Assembly: GCA_002914845.1 (NCBI GenBank)
Contig: JXTC01000379.1
Span: 226,909 to 290,908 of the forward strand
Length of the DNA: 64,000 bases
Direction of reading: 5' to 3'
From: Trema orientale
Lineage: Eukaryota > Streptophyta > Magnoliopsida > Rosales > Cannabaceae
Made by a program: the position numbers and the translations under genes. Of the stretch, positions 50,182 to 60,889 are shown piece after piece. Each line of letters opens with the position of its first letter. The stretch's first letter is position 1. Under the pieces are notes generated by a model that was not told the origin of the DNA, did no database searches, and saw only the letters and a list, made by a program, of their open reading frames with translations.

Positions 50182-50946
50182 AGTATCACAGATCAATCTT
50201 ACCGATTTTAAAATTCGCAGCTTGATTGACGACTTTCCTCGTTTTGACACTGCGCAATTTTAGAGTTTGGCACTAATGTCATCTCATCCGACGGTTCGTA
50301 GATGGACGGACATGACATGAGCAGTGGCGCAACGCAAGTGGGAGTTTAACTCTTCCGCTATTGTGATGCATATAGAGAAAACAGCGCACGCAATACAAGC
50401 TCAATAAAGTCAATAATCAATAGAAAACTCTTGACGGACGTCATCAATGTACGGACATTCCATAAACAAACACGGGTTCAGTGGCCAATAGATTTATCAC
50501 CTTTTTATTTTTCCGTTTCCAACAAATATTGTTTAAGCTAACTTATCCACCAACCCAAAAGGTCCATCAGGGTTTTCATTATTCCGAAGTACTTTTAACG
50601 AAAAAGGTCCAATCATTTTCATATTACTATTTCAATGTGAATATGTCAAAAAAGGAGAAAGAAAATTGCTTACATTTTGGTATGATCAATAATTAAGTCA
50701 ATACAATTAAAATTCTTCTTTAGGCTTTGGTCAAAAATTACAGTGGTAAATTCGCTTGGATCTAGAACTTAAAGTATAAGATCCACCTGTTTTCTTTTCA
50801 TTGTTATTTTTGGGAAGGCCGTTTTCAGTTTCATTATAACTCTATTAGGATTAAATGAACAACAATTTAACAAGATGAATTACTTTCACCATGCCTGATG
50901 AACCCTTGTACGGCCAGCCTGTATATAACTTTTCATTTCTGATAAA

Positions 50947-50990
<44 letters not shown>

Positions 50991-51451
50991 CAAGAAACAT
51001 AGAGAGCTCCTTTGTCCGAACCCATTTTGACCAAACACCCAGATTAGATTATTTTGTACTATAAAAATCAAAATGAACATTAAAATCAATAACCTATACC
51101 GCCTAACACAATTTCCCTAAAAATTAAGGAAAATTCTAAGATCAAAACCCTCTCTTAAACTTAAAAAAACTTTAAAAAGGGGGAAGAAAAAAAAACCCAA
51201 ATCTAAACCCTCCTTTTCTCCAATGAAAAAAAAAACCTATGATTGGTTCGGAGGAGTACCCATCGATAACTCATTGAGAGTCAACCGCAGAGGATTCCTC
51301 GATCACAAGAATCCGGAAACGTTAGTTTGGGTTCTTCTGTTTCTCGATCCAAAAAGACACTAACTTAGCTTATTTGAAAAACGAAAGACATCAAACTATC
51401 AAAGGGAGTCACGGAGTTTCTCGAACTGGAAAAAAGGTCGGATCCAAAGAA
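50182..51451. other. Intergenic stretch; possible downstream part of a minus-strand gene
   Basis: A (GA) repeat of about 20 units lies at 50949-50988. A less A+T-rich segment at 51240-51450 lies just downstream of the candidate gene start at 51715 (minus). It may be leader, intron or coding sequence, but no frame is convincing. Confidence 0.35.
50949..50988. repeat. (GA)20 microsatellite
   Basis: An uninterrupted GA run of about 40 bases. Confidence 0.95.
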
Positions 51452-51715
51452 CTAACAAGGAAAGACAACCGATGCTTTTCTGGAAAAATCGTTTTCGGAT
51501 CTCTGTCTTTGAAAACAGAGACACGAGAAAACAACTCTCAGAACTCGCCTTAGAACACGGCCACGCTTTGGGATCCAACGCGGCGCCTCCGAGGACCGAG
51601 GTGGTTCTGGCCAGAACCTTCTCGGCGGAGGCGGAGGCGGAGGCGGAGGCGGCGGCGGCGGCAGTGGTGGTGGTGGTGGTGGTGGTGAGAATGAGGTTTG
51701 GGAAATAGAATTCAT
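51452..51715 (-). CDS. Candidate gene start with a poly-proline N-terminus, unidentified
   Basis: On the minus strand an ATG in a fair plant context (AAACCATGAATTC) opens 87 codons. The product starts MNSISQTSFS, followed by about 20 prolines and then a basic stretch with no known domain. Upstream on the same strand, about 51900-51720 looks like a plant promoter and leader: TAATATAAACTCTCTC, then CT-rich sequence, then GC-richer sequence. The proline run comes from a (GGT)n/(GGC)n trinucleotide repeat. An alternative frame through the same DNA gives an Ala/Ser-rich run. This could be the first exon of a real gene, a leader, or a decayed promoter-proximal fragment. No family is recognised. Confidence 0.3.
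   Translation of the reverse strand: MNSISQTSFSPPPPPPPLPPPPPPPPPPPPPRRFWPEPPRSSEAPRWIPKRGRVLRRVLRVVFSCLCFQRQRSENDFSRKASVVFPC
51624..51687. repeat. Trinucleotide/hexanucleotide repeat (GGCGGA, GGC, GGT)
   Basis: Four GGCGGA-type units, then GGC units, then about nine GGT units. Such arrays are common in plant first exons and leaders. Confidence 0.9.
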
Positions 51716-53739
51716 GGTTTTTGAAAATGTTGTTTTCGGGTACTATTGCTAGTGGAGCTGAGTAAGGATGGAGCTGGGAAATGGGTTAACTGGGGAAGCC
51801 GACAGGTTTTAAATACGAGTGCGTTGGAACCGCGTTTGAGGGGGGATAAAGTTTAAACGAGTAAGTTACGTGTGAGGAGAGAAAGAGAAAGAGAGAGTTT
51901 ATATTAACATGTATAGGTTAATATGTATGGTGCTATATATACTTTGAATTATGGCTAAGAGAAGACCCGTTCTTTTGTTTTGTAAACCGAAAACCCAAAT
52001 TTTATAAAGGCTCGATCTTTTCTTACGCGGAGAGCCCAAAACACCTCTAACCCAAAAGGCTATTGATTACTATTCTGGTACGAAGTTTGAAAAGGTCTTT
52101 TCTATTATCGTTCATTTCATGTTTTTTTTTTTTTCCAAGCATTTGCTTTTAATGTAGTGTTTCGTTTTTCCTCTTTTTATTTGAAGAAAAATGATGTTTC
52201 TTATAGTTGGGTGATAATAAAATGACCTTGAAAACGATTAATGTTATACAGAATCTCATTACATACAGTATACATACATGTAAATTCAAAATAGTAATTT
52301 TGAATGCATCAATCTAAATTCATAAAAGTAAGCATAATAAAACTACGCTTGAAATAAAAACTACTCTTTTTAGCAATTTTCTTTTCGATGAATCTTGCAC
52401 TTCATTTTACTTTGTGTTGCATTTTTGACTCTTTGTAGTGTATTACAGTTTGCAAAACTGTGATGGCAAGTGGAATTTAAGTCTAAGGACAATTATAGTT
52501 CACAAATTAGCTTGATTGTTTGCGCACCATTTTTTCATTTTCCTATTTTGATTCCTTTTCCCTTTTAGTATATCTTATTTGTCAAGTTATTTGCAATGTA
52601 TGTCTTAATACAAAATTGAGGTATACTAAATACATTCTATTTTCCACTCTATTTTGTTGCTGCTTGATATGTGGATTTTACTAATTTGATACATTCTTTA
52701 TTTTCACTCTTTAGCATTTCTTTAATTTACATGTGAATTTCACCCTCATATTTTAATAATATGAATAACAACAAAATTATCTTCTAAATTTTGATGAAAT
52801 GCTCAATATATCTCATCAGTTTTAATAAATAATACAAATATCGACTCAGATTGGCAAATTACAATAAATTTCATCATTTTATCTAACTAGATCAAATTGA
52901 TATAGAAAAAGATAAAATTACCCTCTATCTAAACTTATAACCAAACACATATGACTAAAAATGAGTAAGAATAAGATGATCTAGTGAATTAGAACTCTTA
53001 TTTAATTTTTCTTTTTCAGTGAAATTTTTTAATTTTTAACTAATTAATTGTGCTTAGGTAAGGGTATCATGATCATTTAAAAACAATTCTTACTTAATTT
53101 GACCAAATTAGATATAGGGGTAAAATTTATACTAACTTGTTAATCTGGGGGAAAATTTTTGTTATTTATGAAAATCAATAGATATAAATAAATATTTTCC
53201 ATAATTATGAACTACAGAATATCTGAATGGACGAAAAACAAAATACATAATTTGAGTTCGTCCTAAAATTTCAAGTTGACTACTCCCAAATTTCTAGGGC
53301 TAAATTAAATTAATTTTATCCTTGTAATTTTCTATTTGTAAACATTTGATTTGTGTTCTTAGAAACTATACTTTAGCCCATTTGATTGTAATAAAATTTA
53401 ATTTTCACCACTGAAACATCTAATTTTGTGAAAATAAAAAATTAATTAACTAATATTTGAGAATCTTTGGATCATAAATCGTCGCTTCACGAATTTCCTT
53501 TTATAGGCAACATTTACTAATTTATCAAACTCAACTGTAATGAAGCAAAAGGATTTCCCTTGCGTTGTTTCCCGGCTTTCTTTTCCTTACTGAGCTCGTG
53601 TTAGTTTACTTTGCCAGAAATATTTCCTCCTTGATCTGAGAATATTCTATGCCTAATATACCTAAATATACATATATAGGAGGAGTTCTCAATGGAGATT
53701 TTTGGTTTTGCTTATTTTTTTTCTATATGCAATAATAAG
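51716..53739. other. Promoter-like segment then A+T-rich intergenic DNA
   Basis: 51716-51960 is the putative promoter and leader of the minus-strand candidate gene. From 52000 to 53739 I see no coding region, RNA gene or clear transposon. Confidence 0.4.
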
Positions 53740-54489
53740 TGTTGGCTCGATTCTCGCCAACTGTCCACGTGTCCCCAATACTTCAGACTTCTCCTGACTC
53801 CGAGCTCGATCGAAGGAGGCAAGGGTTTGTACCTGCAAAGACTCTCCGATGCTTAAGTCAGATACTTTCTCACGGAGAGGAGCAATTGGTATACTGGAGA
53901 CTATATATCTTTTTTTTATCATCCTCCCCCTTTCATGCAGGATATGTGTATATATATATTCTCCAGGAATGGGTACTGTTCGCACCCATTTCTAGGAGCG
54001 AGTACTTCCTTTTCATCATGTCTACCTCCAGAAATCACGGGTACGGGCTGCCGAGATCTCTACAAGGCTGACATGACTTGCGTTCTGCCACTGTTCCCGG
54101 AATGGGCTCGAGGTGAGAAGATATCGACAACCAGCCGTTCTGTCAAATCGGCTTACCTGCTCACACACCTACCCAGGATCGCATTGAATGCCCTGTCAGG
54201 GTCTGGAGGCGAACATCTTCCCATGCGTTACTCTGTGGCAGACCCTTTAGGCTGCCGACCCCCAGCTGTCGAGGCAGGGGTCGGACGGGCCGGGCCCGCC
54301 TAAGTTCTCAGATGGGCTTAACTTTGTCCTTCGACGACTGGGCGGGCCTTAAGATGCCTCATGCGGGTCACGTGACCGCTAAATGGTTTTCCCGCAACTG
54401 CGTAACAGCAGGCCGTCCACGTAGCAAGTGATCCGCGAATGGGCCCCACATTGTCCACGTGGCGAACGATTAAGTTAGCGGGCCCCACA
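53740..54489 (+). mobile_element. GC-rich LTR-like block, probable Ty3/gypsy LTR
   Basis: It begins TGTTGGCTCGATTCTCG and ends near GCGGGCCCCACA, markedly GC-rich against A+T-rich flanks. It contains AGACTCTCCGATGCTTAAGT at about 53840-53860. That phrase is typical of the leader part of many plant gypsy LTRs ('cctgcaaa..ctccgatgcttaagtcag'). CCACGTG and GGGCCCCACA words recur. The open frames across it are shadows of its GC content. No 5-bp duplication was found, so the edges are approximate and it may be a fragment. Confidence 0.5.
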
Positions 54490-55887
54490 CTATTATACTA
54501 AAACGATTGAGGATAGCAAAATATTATTCCATTGTTTCGTTTATTGGCTAAAATTTATTAACTATTTTTTTTTCTATTCTTTTATTCATAATACAATTAG
54601 TCAATTACAAATTACAATATTCAGAAATTAAATCACAACCAGATAATCACAATCAGGGCAAAAAAATAATAAATAATCATATCTTATATAATCACAAGTT
54701 CACAACCAATTTCTTACTCACAAACTTTAAAATGAGGAAGACAGAAAGTCACCACTTACCGTGAGGCTCAGAGCCGACACTGCGAGAGGGACTGGTGAGC
54801 GGTGGCCCGTGAGCTAGAGAGAATGAGGGAGTGAGGCCTAGTGGGTGCGTTGGCCGCTGGTGATGTGCAGAGACCGACTGAGCGAGAGAGAATGAGCAAG
54901 AGGGAACACTGAAAATAATGACAGATGACTAATTACAAAAAAAAAAAAAAAAAAAGAGAAAGAAATGTCCGAAGCTAAAGCCATCAGGTGATGAGAAAGT
55001 AACCAAAATACATATGATTATGATGGCAAAACACGACCAAGGAAAAACGACCGGTCAAGACACGACCATCGGGAGGAAAAAAAAAAAAAAAAAAAACCAA
55101 CCAAAGATAGAAAGAGCCAGAGATGGAGTACCTATGAAATCGGTCAAGACATGACCATCAGAAAAACGACTGGCAACTGGCGGGTTGAGCGAGAGAGTGG
55201 GGTGAAGGAGTGAGCTAAGGGCTTGAGAGTGAGACAGGGTGCTGCGGCGGGCTGAGCTACAAAGATGAGTGACAGGGACCAAGGGAATGCGGCGGGCTAA
55301 GTGAGAGAGAGAGTGGGGTGGTTGAGTGAGCTGAGAGCTTGAGAGTTGAGAGTGAGAGGAGTGTGGCTGTGACTGTGACTGTCAGCTAAGCGAGGAAGAG
55401 AAGGGGCATGACATGCGGCGGGCTGAGCGACAGAGAGAGTGAGGTGAGAGAGCTTGAGAGTTGAGACTGTGAACTGTGAAGTGTCGGCTAAGGGATGAGA
55501 ATGAGGGGCATGGCATTAGTTAGTGATACATTAGAGTTTTTTTATTAAAAAAATATATATAGAACGGAAATACGTAAGTTCAGGTCGGGTTCGGATAACC
55601 GAACCCTTATATTTAACACCCGAACCTGACCCGAAAATTTAATTATCAGGTCAGATTTTATCTGAATTTTCAGGTTTTGCCATTACACCCGATTTTCGTG
55701 TTGGGTCCAATCGGGTCAGGTTGGCGGGTCAAAAATTCGGTGATCTTGTGCAGTCCTAGGTTTAAGGTAAAGTTGACTTTCCTAGATGTCATTTACTTTG
55801 CAATGACAATTTCTTTTTTCTTTTTCTTTTTTTTTTTTCACGTACTTGTTTCCTTCACCTAAAAAGGAAGCGACATTTGTGGTCTCT
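54490..55887. mobile_element. Possible hAT-like non-autonomous remnant
   Basis: 55570-55760 is full of hAT-style subterminal words: GGTTCGGATAACCGAACCC, GAACCTGACCCG, ATCGGGTCAGGTTGGCGGGT. It closes at GTGCAGTCCTAGG near 55760. 54770-55500 is an irregular GA/GC-rich array with repeated phrases GAGAGCTTGAGAGT and GCGGCGGGCTGAG at about 55195-55470. No left terminus or 8-bp duplication was found, so the call is tentative. Confidence 0.35.
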
Positions 55888-55905
55888 AAATATAAAATAA
55901 CATAT
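55888..55905. repeat. 18-bp target duplication (left) of the SINE
   Basis: AAATATAAAATAACATAT, repeated without change at 56062-56079. Confidence 0.93.
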
Positions 55906-56061
55906 TTTTTTTTTTAAAAGTGGGGCTTAACTAATGACCACCACTTATTACAAATTAAAGGAAAATGACACACACACTAACAAGGTTTGAACCCCTGACC
56001 CCCCCTAAAAACACACACACAACCCTCAAATCTTGAACCAACTGAGCTAACCCCAGTTGGC
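55906..56061 (-). mobile_element. tRNA-derived SINE (156 bp)
   Basis: On the minus strand it begins GCCAACTGGGGTTAGCTCAG, with an A-box-like TTAGCTCAGTTGGTTCAAG. A B-box-like GGGGTTCAAACCTTG lies about 50 bases on, and it ends in a poly(A) tail (T-run at 55906-55915 on the plus strand). Perfect 18-bp duplications flank it. This is the classic structure of a RNA-polymerase-III SINE mobilised by a LINE. It is not a functional tRNA, because there is no cloverleaf after the B box. The unchanged duplications imply a fairly recent insertion. Confidence 0.92.
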
Positions 56062-56160
56062 AAATATAAAATAACATATAGTTCTACAAAGGACTTGTAA
56101 AGTACTTTTCAAGTTAAACAGTATGTTTTCTAAAGAAACGACTCCGCATCAATTCAATTT

Positions 56161-56234
56161 CATTTTTACTTTTGTAATGAGACCACATATCATTTATCAT
56201 TTTTACTTTTGTAATGAGACCACATATCATTTAT
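56161..56234. repeat. Perfect tandem duplication, two 37-bp units
   Basis: Units 56161-56197 and 56198-56234 are identical, each starting CATTTTTACTTTTGTAATG. Confidence 0.93.
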
Positions 56235-57801
56235 AACAAGAAACGTCGTTTTTTTTTTGATAATTTGTAATTTTTTATCTTACACAAATAGATGTCCTTG
56301 TAATTTATATATATATATTAGAGAAAAAAATTTAAAAAAATAAAAAAAGCCTTGCTATACTTGTTATGCATGTATTTTGAAGTTGAAAAGCAAGCAGAAG
56401 TTCTAAACTAACCCAATTTTGTCACTCTCACAAATAGTTTATTTACAATTCCCAAAATACTTGTTACCTGACATCACAAAACTAACAAACAAAATAAAAA
56501 AATGCACGAAAACAAAGTGAAAACCAAAATAGAAGAAATTATCAAAAAAGAAAATGCCATGATGTTGACTAGAGAATACAGATTCGTGATCAGAATCATG
56601 ACCATTTCATATGCATTGAACAATTTACCAACTTGATAAGAAGAGAAGAATACAAATTCATAATAAGAATCATGATGCAGAAAAAATAAATTATATATAA
56701 AAAAAGAAAAATGTGCATATGAACAATATACAACTTGCTTCATCCTTGAATCCTTGTGCATGGCCCACAAACGGAGGTTGGCATGGGGTACAACAACTGC
56801 CACAACACAACGATAAACTTAAATCAAATGCTGGTCTAGTACATTCTTAAACATCCCTTTTGTTTGGCTATATAAATTTCTATGAATATATATTACTAGC
56901 TCATATTTTATATTAAAAATTTGCACAAAGTAATTTAATTACGGTTCTATTTAAACAATTTTAACTAGTAGTAGTAGTTTTCAAAGAAAAAGATATGTTT
57001 CATAGCATTATTCATATATTATCTATTTATATATAGATGTGTATATTCGAGAGTATCAATGCTGATAATTAAAATTGGTAGTTAAATTTGTTTATTCCTT
57101 TCCAGCATAAAAAGATTGATTTATTCCTTTTTACGCCATCAAAGACCGAACTTAAATAGTTCAAAAAATGAAAAAAGAAAAAGCGAAAAAATAGAAGACC
57201 AATACCAAAGAAAAGTGTATTGCGTTCCGATTTGCTTCCAAAGAACCAAAGGTCCAAACGCGGTCTTATGCAAAAGAGAAAAAAATGTACAATAATTGGA
57301 GAGTTTCGTACTCGTTGATGTCAGATCATTTTTCACATGATCCACCGCTTGTACTGGTAAAACCACTATTTCCACTTCACATCCAACTAAAAGGGCATAT
57401 TACTTGCCACTATTTTTTTATAAAATGTTTACACTTTGCTTGTTGTAAGATAATTGACTACGATGTATTTTACTCTAAAATTGGCAAAATATCGCAATTT
57501 ACCCCCGAAAAAGCATAGAATGTCGTATAAATATCTAATGTTCTTGAATTTAAAAAAAATTATCGAAAAACGAAAATTATATAAATGATCGGAAAAAAAA
57601 AAAAAGAAAAAAACCAAGAAATCAGATATCCAGAAGTCAATTTTGAGGTCAAATGTGACTGTGAATTATCTTGAAGCCAAGTTTAACATTCAACAAAAAT
57701 TAGTGTGCAAGGGGGTAATTAATTTGCCTCAAATAAAACTCTCTAATAGGAAATAAAGGGGAAGAAGTGAAAATAGGCGTGGAAATAAAGATTTAAATAT
57801 T
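56235..57801. other. A+T-rich intergenic stretch without recognisable genes
   Basis: The short frames here (for example 56474-56803 and 57139-57375 on the minus strand) are phenylalanine/leucine-rich, match no family and look like chance frames in A+T-rich DNA. Confidence 0.5.
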
Positions 57802-58165
57802 GGGCTTATTACAAAAATCCAGGCCCACAGTAAAATTAGAAAACTCCCGGTTTGATTTAGAAACATATCACTTTTTAAAAGTATTATGAAAAAATAACAC
57901 TATTAAAACTATTTAGAACAATACTATTTTTTTACAAAATTGGTACTTTTTAATGGTACTCGAAATAGCCAGTTAGGTTACTTAGAGTAACTAATTCAGT
58001 TACTTGAAATAACTATTCAAGTTATCTCAAGTAACTCAACTAGCTACTTTAAGTATCTCATCAATTTATAAAAAGTGATATTTTTTTAAATATTCTTAAA
58101 AATGATTTTTTTTTAAATCAATCCGGAATTTTTCAACACAATTTTAAATTACGGAAATTTTCAAT
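57802..58165. mobile_element. Small inverted-repeat element with internal GTTAC words
   Basis: The left end reads GGGCTTATTACAAAAATCC, then AAAATTAGAAAACTCCCGG, then TTTGATTT. The right end, reverse-complemented, reads TTAAAATTGTGTTGAAAAAT, then TCCGGATTGATTT. The interior at 57960-58060 is a cluster of GTTAC/AGTAACT words (TTAGGTTACTTAGAGTAACT and similar). No coding capacity. It resembles the elements at 11983-12332 and 14510-19400 and lies about 130 bp upstream of the SPIRAL1-like gene's leader. The right edge is approximate. Confidence 0.5.
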
Positions 58166-58280
58166 TCTTTTGAAAAATTACTATAAGAAATCAAATTTCC
58201 TCGTAAATATTTTCAAAAGAAAGAATAAAATCGCGGTATTGTATATAATAACGCATAGATATTTCATTTTTTTTTATTGG

Positions 58281-58403
58281 CGAGGCTCCTTTATATCTCC
58301 CTCTCTCTCGTTACCGTCCCTCTCTCTCAGTAGCTCTAGTTACTCTCTCTCTCTCTATCTCTGTGCTTCGGAGTCTCGGTCCAGATCTGATCCCAACAAA
58401 CAG
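58281..58403 (+). promoter_or_regulatory. SP1L: Core promoter and 5' leader exon of the SPIRAL1-like gene
   Basis: A TATA-like TTTATAT at about 58290-58296 is followed by a CT-rich leader (CTCTCTCTCG and similar). The leader ends at ACAAACAG, directly before a GTATCC donor at 58404. A non-coding first exon followed by a long intron ending at 59561 (GGCAG, then AGAACATGGG) fits plant gene structure. The exact transcription start is not determined. Confidence 0.6.
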
Positions 58404-59126
58404 GTATCCCCACCATGCCTTAACCCTAGATCTTAGTCTCTATGTTCAGATTTAGGTTTCATTCACAAGATTATGGTGTCAATTTCATATGGTTTTCATG
58501 TTTCGCTATCCCCGACTTAAAAGAGGAAAAAATTATTCTTTTTTTTTTTAATGAATAATCGGACTTTTTTGAGAAATTCCTTAGTGGGTTTGTTGTTAAA
58601 TTATTGGCAATCACTGATATGATCGTATGCATTTTCATTTGTTAGATCTATTCTTTTGTTTCATGATGTACTAGTGTTTGAGTGAGACTTCTTTTTTGTG
58701 TGCATTGATATGGGGTTTCTTGGTTCGTTTTTGGGATTTGTCGACGTTTGTTTGTGGATTCTTTACTGGGTTTTCAAGAATTTTTGAAGTTCTTTGGGTC
58801 TCTTTTCCAGTGAGCTTAGCTTGCTTGTTAGGTTAGGCCTTGAGCTGTCTGTATGATCCATAAAATTTTATTTGGCAGGTTTTTCTAGATCCCGATTAAG
58901 GGTAGGGATAGACTATGATGTGAATTAGTTCAAGTGTCTCTGGGTGGGTGATGTTTGTTGTTGTAATGCCCTGAAACCTATCCAAATTTAGTGAATAATC
59001 ACTTTGGTTTTAAAGTGAAGCAACTAAAGAACTTTCTTAAGCACAATGATTAATTAGCGTAATTGGGATACGAAATAGCATTTTATGTTTGAGGGAAAAC
59101 TTAGTAGTTTGGTCCACGAAGCCTCC

Positions 59127-59874
59127 CATGGACCTTAAGCTTGATAGAGATAAGAAGCTTAAATACATGTTCTGATTCTAATGTGAAGGAACAAACTATT
59201 GAGTAGGTGTGATGAAGTCTACAAATTGATTTGATGGTGTAGCTTTTAGTATCAAATCAGTCTGATTGTTGTATGTTGTTTTAGTTAAATCATAAAATTA
59301 TTTGACTGTAGCAAGAAAGTATTTAAGATGTGAGTAATCTTGAGTCCATGACTTTTTGGCTAACAGGGACAAAGTTCTTGTGATAAGTTGATAATGCTTC
59401 ATGATTGTTAGCTAAATCATGGTTTTTGTTTGAGTTATTCTTAAGCAATGGGCTGGATAGCTTTCATGATTACTTATTCTCTGCGAAATTCACAATGTTT
59501 ATGCTTATGCTTTTTCTTCTGCTGTAATCCACATTTCTGGTATACTATTCTTCGAAGGCAGAGAACATGGGTCGTGGAAATAGCAGCGGTGGGGGCCAAA
59601 GTTCGCTGGGTTATCTTTTTGGCAGCGGGGAGGCTCCTAGTCCCAACAAACCAGCCACAAACAATGCTCGAGCTGCACCAACTGAAGTGCCGGCCGTGAC
59701 TAATGTGCCTGCTGCCAAACCTTCTCCTCAACCTGTGGATGTTGCCAAGCAGATTCCTGCTGGTATTCACAGTACATCTTCTAACAACTACATGCGGGCT
59801 GATGGCCAGAACACTGGCAACTTCATCACAGTATGATTTTCCCTTCATGCCTGTTATTTTCCTCATACATTGCT
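59127..59874 (+). repeat. First copy of a 748-bp block (intron 1 end and coding exon 1 of SP1L)
   Basis: It aligns base for base with 61454-62201 at a constant offset of 2327 and shows about 8 substitutions and no indel. It ends exactly at the N at 59875. The second copy begins exactly after the N at 61453. This is the signature of overlapping contig ends, probably two haplotypes, left unmerged. Confidence 0.93.
59567..59836 (+). pseudogene. SP1L: SPIRAL1-like coding exon 1, duplicate copy at the contig end
   Basis: It encodes the same first 88 residues as 61894-62157 (MGRGNSSGGGQSSLGYLFGS at the start, NFIT at the donor), with one synonymous difference (Pro CCA/CCT). The exon donor GTATGA follows at 59831, but the second coding exon is missing because the contig stops at 59874. 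It is most likely the alternative haplotype of the same gene rather than a second gene or true pseudogene. The next sequence, 59876 onward, is unrelated. Confidence 0.85.
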
Positions 59875-59875
59875 N
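59875..59875. other. Assembly gap (single N)
   Basis: The sequence changes abruptly from A+T-rich intron to GC-rich coding-like DNA across this base. Confidence 0.9.
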
Positions 59876-60522
59876 CGAGAATTCGAAGGTCATCCAGAGG
59901 TGGTGACTCCAGACCAGTTCGACGAGCAGAAGGGCGTCGAGAGGGACCATTACGTTGTTGGGCACTACATGCAGCAGATGGGGGACGCGATTAACATAGT
60001 GTACCCCGCTGATGAGATGAAAATGCTCGACGAAGGGGCGTGCGGGCCCTCGACGTCTGCAGCTGCAGGTGGAGAGCTGGTGACCGTGCCGAGCCCAGCT
60101 GAGCCAAGGAAAGACCCCCCTGAGGCTGCCGCCGCGGTAATTTTGTCAAGCGATGAGAGCGCGGATGCCGGCCTCCCTCCCTCTGGCGGAGGTAATTAAG
60201 AGCTCCTGCTTGCCTGTACATTTGTAGATTTAGGACCTGTGAATGTAAACTTTGTAACTACCAAGTTTATCAATGGAAATGTTAATTTTTCCCTTTATAT
60301 TCACGCTTTTCCGCTTCTTCTTCTCTTTCCCCCTTTTTTTTTGCGTGGTCAGGTATCATATACGATGCCATTCCCTTGTCGGCGGTTCGGTCAACTTCTG
60401 GGTCTGGCCCAATCGTATATGATCTGGAGTTACTAGTGAATCCCCTGCATGCTTTGATTGATAGGGTTAACTCCAGAAACCAGGGTGTGAGTTCTAGCTC
60501 GTCCAGCACTGAGGATGTGTAA
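59876..60522 (+). CDS. Partial unidentified gene in a misplaced contig, at least two exons
   Basis: From the contig edge an open frame starts REFEGHPEVVTPDQFDEQKG and contains DHYVVGHYMQQMGDAINIVY. It continues through an Ala/Pro-rich acidic tail (ILSSDESADAG). At 60192 a GTAATT donor follows GGAG. A good acceptor (long pyrimidine tract, GGTCAG) lies at 60352. The frame continues across this 161-bp intron as GIIYDAIPLSAV... to a stop at 60520-60522. A further open stretch 60551-60747 (FDPRVWLDFSDPKWNRARSQ) may be another exon if GTGAGT at 60487 is used as a donor. I do not recognise the protein. It could be host or transposon-derived. Its GC content is far above that of the flanking gene. Confidence 0.4.
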
Positions 60523-60889
60523 CTGCTGTTATGGCTTGTTTTAGCAGGGTTCGATCCTCGCGTGTGGCTGGACTTCTCCGACCCCAAATGGAATCGCGCC
60601 AGGAGCCAATTACAGGGCATAGTCGACTCCTGCTTGGATCCATCTGTGCAGAGGAAGAAACCCGGGCTAGGATCTTATCGTGAGCGGACGGGGCACTTGC
60701 ATTCAGACGTGTCATTATGCCTTCGGCCCAGACCTGCCAATAACTAAGGACGAGTTTCACAATTTGTTCGTAATGGCTTTATCACAACAGTTTATTTACT
60801 TTCTTCCTGTGTTGTTGTTGTTTATTATCTACATATATATATATTTTTTTTATTTATTTTTTTTTTTACGAAATTTTGCTGTTCCACCG

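Noticed and set aside
53739-54303. Plus and minus open frames of about 100-120 codons at 53.7-54.3 kb
   Set aside because: They overlap each other in a GC-rich LTR-like block and show no domain.
55906-56061. Functional tRNA gene
   Set aside because: A and B boxes are present but the cloverleaf is not. The poly(A) tail and long target duplications show a SINE.
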